Part shown: one piece after another, positions 20,935-32,800 of the stretch
How positions within the stretch are numbered: position 1 is the stretch's first letter
Layout of the letters: the number at the start of each line of letters is the position of its first letter
Source: Mastigamoeba balamuthi
Lineage: Eukaryota; Evosea; Mastigamoebida; Mastigamoebidae
Assembly (NCBI GenBank): GCA_902651635.1
Contig: CACRSC010000130.1
Location: 1-34,152 of the forward strand
Length of the DNA: 34,152 bases
Reading direction: 5' to 3'
Notes under the pieces: model-generated
Told to the model about the DNA's origin: nothing
What the model saw: the letters and a program-made list of their open reading frames with translations, nothing else
Databases searched by the model: none
Position numbers and translations under genes: made by a program

Positions 20935-21465
20935 GGCGCGGATTGCACAGCCACGAGGGGGCGCGGGAGAACAAAAGTAATCCGCGGATATTTCCGCCAC
21001 GGTTAGATCTAACTCCAAATATCGCGCAAATGCCGCCCGACCAAATTGATCTCCCACGTTCGGTACCCCGCTCCTCGTCACCATCAGCCAGGCAACGGGA
21101 AATGGGCGGGGGAGATGTCTGGTCGTTAAAATCGGTTGACGCGAAGTCCATAGGTGACGTGGCTATGAGGTGTGACAGCTCATTGTCACCCTATTTTCAC
21201 TCTCACTCTCACTCCTGCGCTGGTGCACGATGCCGTAGCATGCACTGGGGTCAAGTGCAGTGCAGTGCAGGGCCACGGTGAATTACCCGAAGCTCTGTGG
21301 GTATTCAACTGTTTGCGATGGGCCTTGACACATCTAATAACCACAATCAAGAAACAACGAGGCTGGTGTGCGTAGTATCCAATTGCCAATTGTGGTAATC
21401 CAGAAAGCAGCACGACATCTCGTTAACAGCACACACTCGTGTGGCCGAAATCTGAATGTGAAGTG
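20935..21465. other. Intergenic region between two minus-strand genes
   Basis: The interval runs from the RhoGAP stop to the next gene's ATG. It is AT-richer than its flanks with words such as GCGGATATTTCCGCC (20985-20999), an imperfect palindrome also echoed upstream of other genes. No coding frame or RNA structure was recognised. Confidence 0.4.
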
Positions 21466-23782
21466 TCATGCAAAGACGGCCTCGTGATCGTCCAGCATGA
21501 GCCTCACTACCTCGGAGGCTTTATGGATGAGGAACAGGTGCTCCTGCTTGCGCAGTAGCAGCGTGTCCGTCGCCTCTGGCCTGGGCTTCAGTACACTCGG
21601 TGCTGCGAGGGAGGCTTAGTGGCAAAACCTCTGACCACTGTGTGCGAACCAATGACGATGGCCAGGTTCGTGGCGGTCATCTTGTTGACCGCCGAGTGCT
21701 GTACGACGGCGGGGAAGAAGTCGTGGAAGAGATACGTCGCGAGGCGCCTGTGGATGGCTGGCAGCTGCTCGACGACGTCGCGGACACTCTTGCGCACGGC
21801 AGATCCCGTGACTAGACGCTGCCAGCCGTCGTGCGTGAACAGAGGCTCGGGAAGGCTGGCGAGGAACCTCTTGAGGACCTGAGCCACCTCGTGGGGCCCG
21901 TATTTGTCGGCGTCGATCGCCTGCCTCTTGTCCAGCGACGCCTGCAATTCCTCTGTCCTGCTTGCGCTCCCGCTGACCCTGAAGATGCCCTCGCACACGA
22001 GTCCTCCCCTCTCCAAGAGGAACCGCGCACATTGCACCACGACGCTGGGGAGGCCAGTGGGGTCGTTGTCGGTCGTGGCAACCACCTCCAGGGGGACGGA
22101 GAACGCAGGGGCCCGGCTCGCCGCCTCTTTGATTGACTCCAGCAGACCGACAGGCCCTCTGACGGCGACGCATAACGTCCGATTGCCCTGCACGACATCA
22201 AAACCGCCCTCCTCGTTCTCCGCGAATGCGATGGATCTGTCCCTCAGGTCGAACACGGCTTCTGTCTGGAGGCGTTCTCGTATCTGTGAGGACAGAAGGG
22301 ATGGATGGGAGCACCGACTTCCAGGGAGCTGGTGCAGATGACCCAGCAGTCGCTGAAGAGGCAGTGCAAGTACAGAGTCGATTCGAGGACAGTCAGGACC
22401 GGCATCCTCTCGCCACACCCGAGCACTGCGTGTACGTAGCCCGAGAGTAGCAGCGATCTGGTTGGGTTTTCCTACACACACCTATCAGCCAACGAACGCA
22501 ATCAAAGGAGGCGCACGTCGATTCTCAGGACAGCGGCGAGCTCCCGAGCAACACCGTCTTTGAATCTCGTCCTGCCAGCAACGCGTGAGCAGATGGTGGT
22601 GTTCCATATGCGGGCTTTGAAGAGTTGTTCGAGGCGAAGATCAGCACCCTGAGGACTCGGAAGACTCGCTTCCGTACTCGCAGCACGTGGCTGACATAGG
22701 AACGCCACAGGCCGACGCAGAGCATTCGGTAGGGCTGGGACATCCTCCTGAGTCGGAGTCGAAGTACTCGTTGCCCGTCTTGGCGTTCGAACATACGGCA
22801 ATGACAACTTATGTCAGATGACCCATTTGCTAGTGAAGGACCGGACCTTTCTCGTTGAGGAACTGCCGTCGGCCTTGCCCTCCACCTCGATGCTCGCCGC
22901 CGGTTCCGGAGTGTCACATGCGAGCCTGTCGATGGACAGGATGTCCTCTGGGGCCAGAGGGTCCGCTGACGTAGTGCACGCATCTCCTTCCAGTGTCAGA
23001 GGGCCCAGCACGCTGTCCGCGTTTATACCAAGCGCGCCAGTGTCCTGCAACGTGCTGGCGACGACGACGGCGGGGCTGAAGAGACCAGCGTGTGTGGCAA
23101 CGACGTCGCTGTGCCCCCATTCCGTCGGCGACTGCTGCTGTAGTGCCTGTCCCTGCGCGCTCTGGTTGTCGGTCATGGCTCGCGCGGACTGCAGCAGCTG
23201 GCACGCAGACTGGGCGCTCGCTGTCTCCCTCCCCTCTCTGTCCGTGCACGGGATCGTCTGCTCCGCGCTCCGGGTCGACGGGGGCTCGCTGTCGCCTCGG
23301 ACAGCTCCGCGAGCTGCCGCGCGAGCGGGCACCAGCGGCTGAGCGCCGCACATGTGGTCGGTGGCGGTCTCCCGTTGGCCGCTTCTCGAGCTGCTGTGCA
23401 CAGCGTGCGGGTCCCCGCGGACGACCGGAGGGCTCTCCCTTGCCAAGCCCGCGCCCGCAGCGCCCGCAGAGGCCGGCACTCTAGCCTGAGGCCCCGCGGA
23501 GCCGCTGTTGTCGTTTGGGGAGGTGCCCCGCGGATCATTGCTGGTCCCGGCGGCCTGCGGAGCGACGGCCCTGCAGGAGACACTCACTTGCCGTGAGAAG
23601 ACTGAGAAGACCGCGGAGCAGCCTGCTGCGGCTGAGGGGGACTCGCACCTGGCCGTGGCGGCGGCAGCGATCGCGATAGTAGCCGTGATGGCGTGTGTGA
23701 GACCACCTCCTGGTGAGATCCAGAAACCCGGGAAAACTGGGCCGCGAGAATCGACGGTGGATATTCCCGCCCACCTACTCAT
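21466..23782 (-). CDS. PH-RhoGAP protein with intact arginine finger
   Basis: The 3' part is firm: exons 22283-21650 and 21602-21466 carry most of a PH domain (LQTEAVFDLRDRSIAFAENE, FDVVQGNRTLCVAV) and a RhoGAP domain with GLVCEGIFRVSGSASR (catalytic Arg present), FLASLPEPLFTHDGW and SAVNKMTATNLAIVIGAPSVL. The PH start (VLTVLESTLYLHCLFSDCW) is in an exon ending at about 22330 with donor GTCGGT. Upstream, the 322-codon frame 23782-22814 (Ser/Ala/Gly-rich, low complexity, with a moderately hydrophobic HAITATIAIAAAATA near its start) is taken as the N-terminal exon, but joins between 22847 and 22450 are unresolved. It stimulates GTP hydrolysis by a Rho GTPase. Paralogue of the 12170-13505 gene. 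Confidence 0.75.
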
Positions 23783-24336
23783 TTCGTTTGAAAATTCGAA
23801 CAGTGGGAGAGAATCTTCGAACAGGATTTCCTGCAGCGCTCGACTCGTGCCGCGCTGGCTCCTTCACGGGAAAACATAGGAATTCAACACGGTTTTCTGA
23901 GCCCGGGCTCTCGGGCTCGTTTGGAGCCTCTGAGACCAAACGAGCCCAACCGCCGCATTGTTTCAGAAAAACCGCAGAATGGCCTTGCTCAGGGCACAAG
24001 GCAAGGTGATCCCCGGGTTGGCTGCGAGAGGGCGTCGCCATGACATTGGTCTGTCTTGGGGATCGTTTTGGGTGTTGGATGTTCATCCCAGCCGCTCGCG
24101 GCGTTTGACGTGGCGATCCGGCACAGCACGAGCGGAGAACCGCAGGAAATCCCCAGTGAACCTACGGCACGCCGTTATCGCTGTCCATTTGGTCCCCGGG
24201 ACAGCCAAATCTGAAATTGTATCTGAAATATCCCCTTGGGAAACAACAACCGCACGATTTTTCATATTCGTTCAGTTAAATAGCAGGCGCGAACTGAAAC
24301 TCATCAGGAGGTCTGGGAGCCCGCCGGCAGGCAAAC
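23783..24336. promoter_or_regulatory. Divergent promoter region between the RhoGAP and ArfGAP genes
   Basis: About 550 bases, AT-richer than the flanks, lie between opposed start codons. It contains a perfect hairpin (23913-23947) and several GAAATATCC/GGATATTT-like words (for example TCTGAAATATCCCC near 24221). No start-proximal TATA box is confidently assigned. Plus-strand frames here (up to 254 aa) merge into the ArfGAP introns and lack domain content. Confidence 0.45.
23913..23947. repeat. Perfect 12-bp inverted repeat with 11-nt loop
   Basis: Left arm GGGCTCGTTTGG (23913-23924) is exactly complementary to right arm CCAAACGAGCCC (23936-23947), with AGCCTCTGAGA between. It has no following T-run, so it is unlike a terminator. 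Its position between two divergent genes allows either a dyad operator or a transcribed hairpin. Confidence 0.85.
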
Positions 24337-27161
24337 ATGATCAAGGTCATCTCGCTGGTCGCCCACGCGGTACTCGCCTGTCGTGCGTTGGTCGCGGACT
24401 CACTTTCCCCCCAACCCCTGCCCGCAGTTTGTGGTGGCCCTGTTCGTTCACAACGCCATCAAGGAGCCCGCCCAACTCGACCCCCGTGCGCCCCTGGCGT
24501 CCCTCCTTAGTGCCCCCCCCTTGTCAGCTGACTCTCCTCGCGTACTCCTTCCTGCTCGTCTCCCCGGTGCCCGCAGTCGCCGCTCTTCCCGACGACCAAG
24601 TTGTGAACAGTGCGCAGCCCTCGCCAAACTGCACCTCGCCTCTTTCTGTCTTTCATGCGACTGACTCGTGCACCCGCTATGCTGCCGCGGACAGTGGTGG
24701 ACTGCGATGCGTTGTACGGTAAGCCTCCCGCTCTCTGCTCCGGCCGCGCGTGTCGCTGACTGGGTACGCAGGGCCCCTGAGCGCCTACAGCGCGACGTCC
24801 TACGCCCCGCTGCTCAAGTTCGCCTGCACGAGCGCCTCGCTTTGCGGAGCCCTGCTGCACAGTGCGCAGGCCCAGTTCTCCCGTGTCTGCCCCTCGTTGC
24901 CCATTCCCGACGACGTGGTGTCGCACTGGGCGGCTGCGACTCGCGCAGTGGTCCGCGCAGCGCTCGGGGCTATCGGGAGCAGGGTCGTCGGAGCCATCGA
25001 CGGCACGTCGTCGCTGGTGAGCGAGGCACCGGCGCTCGCGGTCGCGGTCCTGGTGGGCGTCGCCGCCGTCGTCGTGGCGTCGATCGTTCGCATGCGGACT
25101 TCGGCACAGCGCAACAAGGACTCGAGCAGCGCGTCGAGCGGGGCTGTCGAGATCACGCTGTCAGCCTGCCCCTGCGTCGCTGACAGCAGCAGCCCCTCTG
25201 CGTGCAGCAGTGTGAGGCGCCATCGCTCGCGGACGAGCTCGACGCAGCAGATAGTCACCGAAATGGCTGCTGAGCTTGCGAGTGGCGCGCAGGCTATGGA
25301 GCCCCATGCGGCCACCGATTCGCAGGCGCACATCGACACAACCGCCCGTGTGGAGCCCATCAGCAACGAGGACGCCGGAGTAGTCGTGCACTCTGTCATC
25401 TCGGAGAGCGCTCACGACTCGGACGCGCCCCTCAACAAGAACGTGGACAGCGACGACTTCAAACCGCAGCCCGTCGCGTCTGAAGAACCTCACGTGGCGG
25501 CGACGTCGGACACGAGCGGTGCTGAGGCCTGTGCGGACATCATCCAGGGAGCGCACGGTGCCCTGTCTGCGGCCTACCCCGAGGAAGGCAGTCACGACGT
25601 CGACGAGCTGATGCCTCACGGAGACAAGTCGAAGCCCTCCACCGAAGTCCCGCTGGCTGCCGTGCCGACAATCATCATTGACCGCAGCGCCCTTTGCTCG
25701 GAGACAGCGCACGCCGACCAGCTCGTTAGCGCGTGCCCCACCCTTGTGGAGGAGACTGCGAGCGTGGCCGAGGCCGAGGGAAACCGCCCCACGAGCGGCG
25801 ACAGCCCTGCGCGCTGTCCCGAGGACACGGGAATCAGGACGTCTGCGGACCATATCGACGTCCTGAACGTGGACGAGCCGGGAGCTGCGAGGGAGGCCGT
25901 ATCGCCTGCGGGTCAGCAGAACGCGGACGTCGCAGCTGCGGACGTCGCGGGCAGCGAGCACGCCCAAGTGGCCTCGCTTGCCGAGGGTCTTATCGGCACC
26001 GCCGCCCGCATGGCGACCAGCAGCGAGGAGGCCATGATGACCGGGAAACTGAGCTCCGGGAGATGGGCTACGCACCGTGCTGTCCTGACGACCCGGGAGC
26101 TTGTGCTGTACAAGGGCGAGGGCGTCTTCGTCTCGAAGAAGAAGGCCGATCACGTTTTCAAGACCATCCCCGTGGCCTTCGGTGCCGTCAAGAAGTCCCG
26201 GCGCAACCACAAGAAGTTCAAGATCATCACGGCCGCGGGCAAGTGCTCTCTGACGGCTGAGACGTACGTCACACGGATTTTCCTACACAGGCGACTCACA
26301 TTCATCCCTGCAGCAAGGCTGAGGCAGATGAGTGGGTTCGTGCGCTGACCGATGCCTGCAGCAAGGCCATGATGAACTCGATCGAGGGCGTGCGTGCATC
26401 GGCGCATACACCCTTGGTTCTCACAACTCCTCTGTCGTCACGGCAGTCGTCAGCAGACAAGAACGTGGGGCAGCTCAGAGAGATCCCGCAGGACGCTGTA
26501 TGCTCGCAGGCAAAGCAACTCTGCGAGATGCCCGGCAACGATGTGTGCGCCGACTGCGGTGCCCCGAGTGCGTCCTCGCCGATTTCCCTGTGCCAACTCC
26601 GTCTCATAACGCCCTTTTTGCACGCCAGAGCCGTGCTGGGCCTCGATCAACCTCGGCATCCTCGTGTGCCTCGACTGCAGCGGGGCGCATAGGGCCCTGG
26701 GTACTCACATCAGCAAGGTCCGCTCCCTCGTCATGGACACGTGCTGGGCAGACGAGGACATCGTAAAGACCATGACGTCCATCGGCAACGCCAAGTCCAA
26801 TGCGTACTGGGAGGCGAGGCTCCCGTTCTCTGGGGACAGCAAGCCAGGGCCGCAGTCCACCATCGCTGACCGCATGGCCTTTGTGCGGAGCAAGTACGCT
26901 GACTCCAAGTACACTGCCGCTACTGCGACGGCGGACGGCTGTGTACGCCACGACCACAGCTGCAGCGTCACGGCATCTCTGCTGCAAGCACGCACCGCGC
27001 AGGCCCGCCAGAGGCCTCTCAGCACGGGAGATGTTGCCGCCCTGGCAGGGCACGGAACAGTGGAGACACCGACGGACGCTGTAGTACTGACAGGTCACCA
27101 GGAAGACACAGCCAACGCTGCGTCAAACGGGGCCCCTGCTATTGCTGTTCCCCTCGATTAA
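24337..27161 (+). CDS. Membrane-anchored PH-ArfGAP protein
   Basis: Six exons (24337-24357, 24428-24485, 24577-24718, 24791-26263, 26314-26567, 26629-27161) give 826 aa in consistent phase; the exon 4 start could differ slightly. The first two tiny exons join to a signal peptide, MIKVISLFVVALFVHNAIKE. An about 130-residue Cys-containing, Ser/Ala-rich lumenal part (NCTSPLSVF with a possible glycosite) leads to a transmembrane helix at about 155-175 (ALAVAVLVGVAAVVVASIVR) followed by basic RMRTSAQRNK. A long acidic disordered cytosolic linker precedes a PH domain at about 489-590 (GKLSSGRWATHRAVLTTREL ... ADEWVRALTDA) and an ArfGAP domain at about 635-745 (CADCGAPKPCWASINLGILV, CLDCSGAHRALGTHISKVRS) with the four zinc Cys and catalytic Arg. 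It should inactivate Arf GTPases at a membrane. Confidence 0.85.
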
Positions 27162-27417
27162 CCTCCGTGGAAAGCCGAGACCAGGAGAGTGAATCGTGAA
27201 ACCCCATCTCAGTCGTCCGGAATCCCACATTGCGTGTACACGAAACAACAATGGCACTGCCAAACTCATTGGTAGTTGACTGTGTTCACAGTCTCTGAGT
27301 TCCCCATACTCAAAGATATCGAGACGCACAGGTGAGAGGACCCTCAGACGGTCTATTATCTATTGTTCAACTGGTGTGCTGGAGCCACTGCGTCTGTGAT
27401 CCTCGCATGGATGACAT

Positions 27418-28896
27418 CTACGAGCAGCGCGAGAGCCACTGCTGCGCATACTGAGCGCGGCTGCCAGCAATGCCCCAGCCGGTCCACCTGGCAGCGCACT
27501 GCCAGTACGAGCCCGCGGTTGCCCCTGCATTGTTCCATGTGCTGCCCATCTCCTTGCCACCAGCCTGGAAGCACGCCTTGGCCCTGGCCCACTCGCTCTC
27601 CTGTGCGAGGAACTGCAGCTGCGCGCTGGCCGTGTCGCAGTTGAGCCCGTGCGAGCGGCAGTACGCGAACATCTGCGTGCGACGCCCGGGCCTGTTGTTG
27701 GGGTCGCTCCACTGCAGGAGGCCCACGCCGGTCATCCAGTACCCAGACGAGCTACGCTTCACGGGGCAGTTGCTCAGCGACGACACGGCGCGGCCGTAGG
27801 CCTCGCAGTCGAGGGGGTTGAGGTTCGACTCCTGCTGCAGGTTCCCCATGATAACCGCCAGCGCCCGCGGGTTGGTGATGCCCTGCGTGTCCCTGAAGAA
27901 CGCGGCGATCGTGCCCGAGTTGGGCCACGTGCTCGTCGAGTAGCAGCCCCCAGAGTGGCCTCCCGAGGGAGTCACGGTGCCCGTGCAGCACTGGATGTTG
28001 TTGCCTCCAGGGCAGAGGCCTGTTTGGCGAAGTTCAGAGAGTTTTGTGTTACTCGAACGGCATTCTGGCGGGAATCTTGCACGCACCAGAGGCGAAGCCG
28101 TTGCTGCACGAGTTGGAATTGATGTCCGCGCAGGTGCCACTGCAGCGGCCCTGCTTGGGGTGAACGCTACCCGTGCAGCACTGGATGTTGTTGGCCCCAG
28201 GGCAGAGACCTGCACAGAAGACCCACGTCGGTTGAGCCAGGGGGGAAAGAGCCACGCAATTATTGCGCAGTATGTGCGGGGGTGCGGAGGTGGAATAGTC
28301 TGTGTCGCACCACCGACGAAGCCGTTGCTGCAGGTGTTGCTGTTGACGTCGGCGCAGGTCCCGGAGCACCGGGAGGAGCCCTTCTTGGTGAGCGTTCCCG
28401 AGCAGCACTTGATGTTGCCGGCGCCGTTGCAGACACCTACTCAGATACCCCCCAGTGAGCACATAGATCGAGCGGGGACAAAAGAGGCAGCAGCGGTAGT
28501 ATTGGGGTGAAAGGTATGGTGGAAGTAGGGTCTCACCCGACTGGAAGCCGCTGCTGCACGTGTACTCGTCGCTGTTGGCGCACTGCCCGTGGCAGAGGTG
28601 CCCCTTGCAGCACTTAATGTTCGAGGAGCCCGGGCACAGCCCTGCGAGCGCGGCAGATCAGTGTGCGCACGGTATGACATCGTGTTTGCTGAAAACGGTG
28701 GTTTTCGGGAGAGTTGGGAAAAACAGAAGAACAAAATAAACAGCGCAACAAACCACACTAAGTGCGTACCGCCAACGAATCCGGTGCTGCACGTGCTGCT
28801 GCGGACATCAGCGCACGTCCCAGGGCAGGAGGCAGCCACCGTGTGGGCGAGCACGAGCACGAGGGCGGCCAGAGAGGCGTGGGAACAACAACGCAT
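27418..28896 (-). CDS. Secreted lysozyme with repeated Cys-rich modules and phage-tail-lysozyme domain
   Basis: Five exons (28896-28770, 28641-28537, 28436-28311, 28209-28087, 28019-27418), all phase 1, total 360 aa. A signal peptide (SLAALVLVLAHTVAA) is followed by four Cys-rich modules ending in the pattern TCSTGFVGG/LCPGSSNIKCC; each exon carries one module (CSGTCADVNSNTCSNGF, LCPGANNIQCCTG). The last exon carries a phage-tail-lysozyme-type catalytic domain: AVIMGNLQQESNLNPLDCEA with the likely catalytic Glu, GVGLLQWSD, RTQMFAYCRSHGLNC and QLQFLAQESEW. Such enzymes cleave bacterial peptidoglycan; secretion into phagosomes or outside fits a bacterivore. The modules are probably disulfide-bonded and may bind cell wall (inference). 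Tail-to-tail with the ArfGAP gene. Confidence 0.88.
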
Positions 28897-29002
28897 TGCG
28901 GTGTTATGTGCTGGTGCTGCTCTTTCCCGATTACACAAGAGAAGCAAATTACAAAAGTGCACAGAAGAAGCCACAGGCGGCGACGTCATTCGTGTGATGA
29001 CG

Positions 29003-29667
29003 TCAGGCTAGATCCTCCCGCAGGGGGTGGGCATCCGATGTGCAGATATCCCGAGTGCACCTCTGGGGGGAATGGGAGATGCTCCCTATTTGAATCCGTT
29101 GTCTCCGATTCACGCCCGGCTCCATGCTGCCACGCTCCCCGTCTTCAAGCAGCTTCTCATACCACTGGTGCTCACGAGCCGCGACCACGCCCGCACAGGC
29201 AGCCCTGCACAGAGCGCATCATCCATGGTGTGTGGCGCCACCTCTCGTCACCTCTTTCTCGAACCTCTTCAGCCGCGTCCCGTTCTCCCGGCGCGAGATG
29301 GCCAGACTCTGGGCCTTGTTCAGCCCGTGCATGAACATCAGAGGGCGGTCCGGGTACTCGTTCTGCACGGGAACAGCACGGGAGCGAGTCAGGAATTGGT
29401 AGCAGCTGTCCCTGCAGATAATTCCAGAGTCTCTGCGCTCTCTGCTGGTCACCCAGCGGGGTACATTCACAAGCACCGGCGCTGGCAGCGGGGGAATCAC
29501 GCCGTAATCAAGGGAAAGCGGGGCGAGCGTTTTGTGAGCTACAAATGTGTGTTCTGCTTGTTCTCAGTCGAACCCAGCTTCCTCAGACCTGAGACCTCAC
29601 TGCACTCCTGCACCAAAGCAAGCGGCAGCTGCACGTATTCGCGGGCCTCTGTCGTCCGGCCTCTCAT
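29003..29667 (-). CDS. Hypothetical small protein, gene model partial
   Basis: Two exons are supported by phase: one from acceptor 29362 (NEYPDRPLMFMHGLNKAQSL ... KRFEKEVTR) joined in phase 2 through GTGGCG...GTGCAG to AACAGVVAAREHQWYEKLLE and the stop at 29003. A likely first exon starts at ATG 29667 (MRGRTTEAREYVQLPLALVQ) but its donor is unresolved. The product is about 130-160 aa, basic and helical, without recognised domain. The gene lies between the lysozyme start and the divergent zinc-finger/U-box gene (ATGs about 170 bases apart). Confidence 0.5.
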
Positions 29668-29837
29668 CCGCGTAGGTGACACAAAAGATACGCCTCGGAG
29701 GAAGATACGCCAATCTCAGACAGAACGCGCATTCGAGCAAAAAGGTGAATCGTGCAAAATACTCTATTTTGAGAACCGTGAGAAAAGAACAGAAAGCAAC
29801 GCGACAGCAGCCGGCTGCCATCCCATCCACCCCCCAC

Positions 29838-32800
29838 ATGACGGAGAACTCAGAGTACCGCAGCGCGTGGCACGAGCACGGGCTGGTGCGGAGCGGGCGG
29901 GACAACGGGTGGGCGTGCGACGGGCGGCGGCAGGGGGGCGGCTGCTGCAGGGGCACCACCGGCTTCGGCCAGACCGCTGGCGTGCCGCGCTTCCGCTGCG
30001 CCGCCTGCGACTACGACCTCTGCCCCGACTGCCTCGCCGCCTCCCTCAGCCCCGCGGGTGCGCGGCCACCCCATTCAAGCGATTCTCCCGTTCCGTCTCT
30101 GCTCTCTCCCGGGGATAATATCTGAGATATCTATTGATTTTGTGTCTGAGATATTTATTGATTTGGAATCGCTCGGTGTGACTGATGGCCACGCGCAGAG
30201 GTGCAGACGCAGTTCCACGAGCACGTGCTCAGGCTGTCCACAAAGAGTATGCCCTGGGCCTGCGATGGGCGCCACCTTCCAGGTTCGTCTGCACTCAATT
30301 GATGACGCTTTGCGTGTGTGCCATCTGTTTTTTGCAGCAATTGCTTCGGTATGCCCGTCATACGGAAAACCCCCATCATTATGGCGTGCTGTGTGCGTGC
30401 CATGCCACCGTGAAGCACGCGGTTTGTTTGCTGCCTTCGCTGCGCTGCCCCCGCAACAACCCAGGAGCCACCCCCAAAGCCATGATGGCGTTTCAATTGT
30501 ATTCATCATTATTATGTTCGCCTATTCTGAATCGGTCGGTTGTGTTGGCCAGGGGGCTGCAAGGGAAAGACGTACTTCAGCACGGGGCGCGTGCGCTACC
30601 GCTGCGACGCCTGCGACTTCGATCTCTGCCCCGACTGCTTGGCCTCGCGTTGTCGGCAGGTCTTCGCGGGCTTCGCACCCTCGCCCACCCAAACCGGCGG
30701 CCCGCAGCGCGTCAGCCCGAACGAGCAGTCCGACGCCCTAGTCCGTTGCCACCCGCACAGGCTCAGCAGGTGCGGACTCCTCTCTCTCTCCCCTCTCCCA
30801 CGGGGCTCATGGCCGCCGGCTGCGCCATCACAGGTCCACGCGGGACAACGGGTGGGGCTGCGACGGCCGCAAGAACCCTGGGGGCTGCAGGCGCGGCACG
30901 ACGGGCTTCCACCAGACCGCCGGTGTCCCCCGCTACCGCTGCGAAGCCTGCGACTACGACCTCTGCGCCGACTGCCTCGTCGACAACCTCACAGGCCCCA
31001 TGCGTACGTGGGCATCCTTCCATCCATTCTCTTCTGCCTGCCGTTCTCTCCCGGAGTAACGACGACTGTGCGCTGCCCGCAGTGGTCGCGCGGCTGCACG
31101 CCCACCCGCTGAGCAAGGACCCCAGCAACGGTCCCTGGAGGTGCGCGGGCGCCGATGCCCCCGGAGGCTGCAGCAGGGCGCGCAGTGGCGCCATGGCCGC
31201 GGGAACCGTGCGCTACCATTGCGCCGCGTGCGACTGGGACCTCTGCCCCGACTGCCTGTTGTCCTGGTGCATGTTCTTCGACGGCCGCGACGTCGAGGCT
31301 CCACTGCTCTGCCCTCCCGCCGCCCCTGCGCCAGCACCATCAGTGCGGGCGCCGACGGGCGTGTACAGCGGACAGCAGCTGGTGGTGATGACGGGGCACA
31401 CGGCGCAGGTGCGCTGCAATGGCATCCCACTAGGAGGCCTCACCCGAGTTTCGGGGCGCAGGTGAGCTGCTGCAGGTTCTCTCCCGACGGGGTCACAGTG
31501 GCCTCGGGGTCTCGCGACGGGACGCTGAGGCTCTGGGATGCAGCGACCGGGGCCCCAGTGGCCACTCTGGCCGGCCACACGAATCTCGTACGCGCACCCC
31601 CGCCTCAGGCCACAGAGCCCAGCGGCCCTGACACAGAAGCAACCGGGTCAGGTGCGCTGCTGCGAGTACTCGCCTGATGGCAGCCGCGTGCTCACGGGGT
31701 CGGACGACGGGACTCTGAGGCTCTGGGACGTCTCCCGTGCCACTCTGATCGCTACGCTCGCAGGCCACACGGCAGCAGTTCGGTCTCCACCTATTGGCCT
31801 CTGCTGACTCCGCTGGCTGACCTCGATGCCTGTGACGTGCAGGTCTACTGCTGCGCGATCAGCCCAGACGGCAGCAGGGCCGTCTCGGGCTCGTGGGACG
31901 GCACACTGAGACTCTGGGACGCCGCCACGGGGACCCCACTGGCGACGCTCGTGGGCCACAGCAACCCCGTGCGCCCTCCCTCCCCGCTCTGTGTGTACTA
32001 TCCGTTGCTGACTTGGGAGGCCCTGCAGGTAAGCTGTTGCGCGTTCTCGCCCGACGGAAGTCGCGTGCTCTCGGGGTCCGCGGACTGCTCGCTGCGCCTG
32101 TGGAGCTCCGGCTGCGCGTCCGCGACGACACGTGGCCCCCGCACGAGGGGCCCGCTGAGCGCGCCTGCGCAGCTGCGTGCGGAGCTCGAGGAGGCGGTGA
32201 CCCTGCGCGAGGCTCTACAGCGCGAGGCCGAGGAGGCTGAGGCCCTCGTCGCCCAGAGCGCCAGCGCTGCGCAGGCCGCCTCCGTCGGCGCCGAACACGA
32301 GCGCGCGCTGGTCGAGCAGCTCGAGACGGAGCTGCGCAGGCACCGCGACCGCGCCGCGCAGCTCCAGCGCGAGGCGGCGGTGGCGCGCGAGCTGGCGGGC
32401 CGCGCGCTCGAGGGCCACGAGGAGCAGCGTCGCAGGGCTGCGGAGGCGGCGGAACGCGCGTCCGTGTTGCAGCGGGAGCTCACCGAGGCCAGCGCGCGGG
32501 CGCAGCAGCTGAGCGAGGCGATGGCGGCGCGGGACCTGCGCGCGCTGGGACCAGGCGAGGTGTGCGCGGTGCTGGAGGAGCTAGGGATGGGCGCGCACTG
32601 CGCGGCGTTCGCGGCCAANCGTCGCAGGGCTGCGGAGGCGGCGGAACGCGCGTCCGTGTTGCAGCGGGAGCTCACCGAGGCCAGCGCGCGGGCGCAGCAG
32701 CTGAGCGAGGCGATGGCGGCGCGGGACCTGCGCGCGCTGGGACCAGGCGAGGTGTGCGCGGTGCTGGAGGAGCTAGGGATGGGCGCGCACTGCGCGGCGT

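Noticed and set aside
25161-26210. 349-codon minus-strand frame
   Set aside because: Antisense of the ArfGAP linker; no motifs and no splice support.
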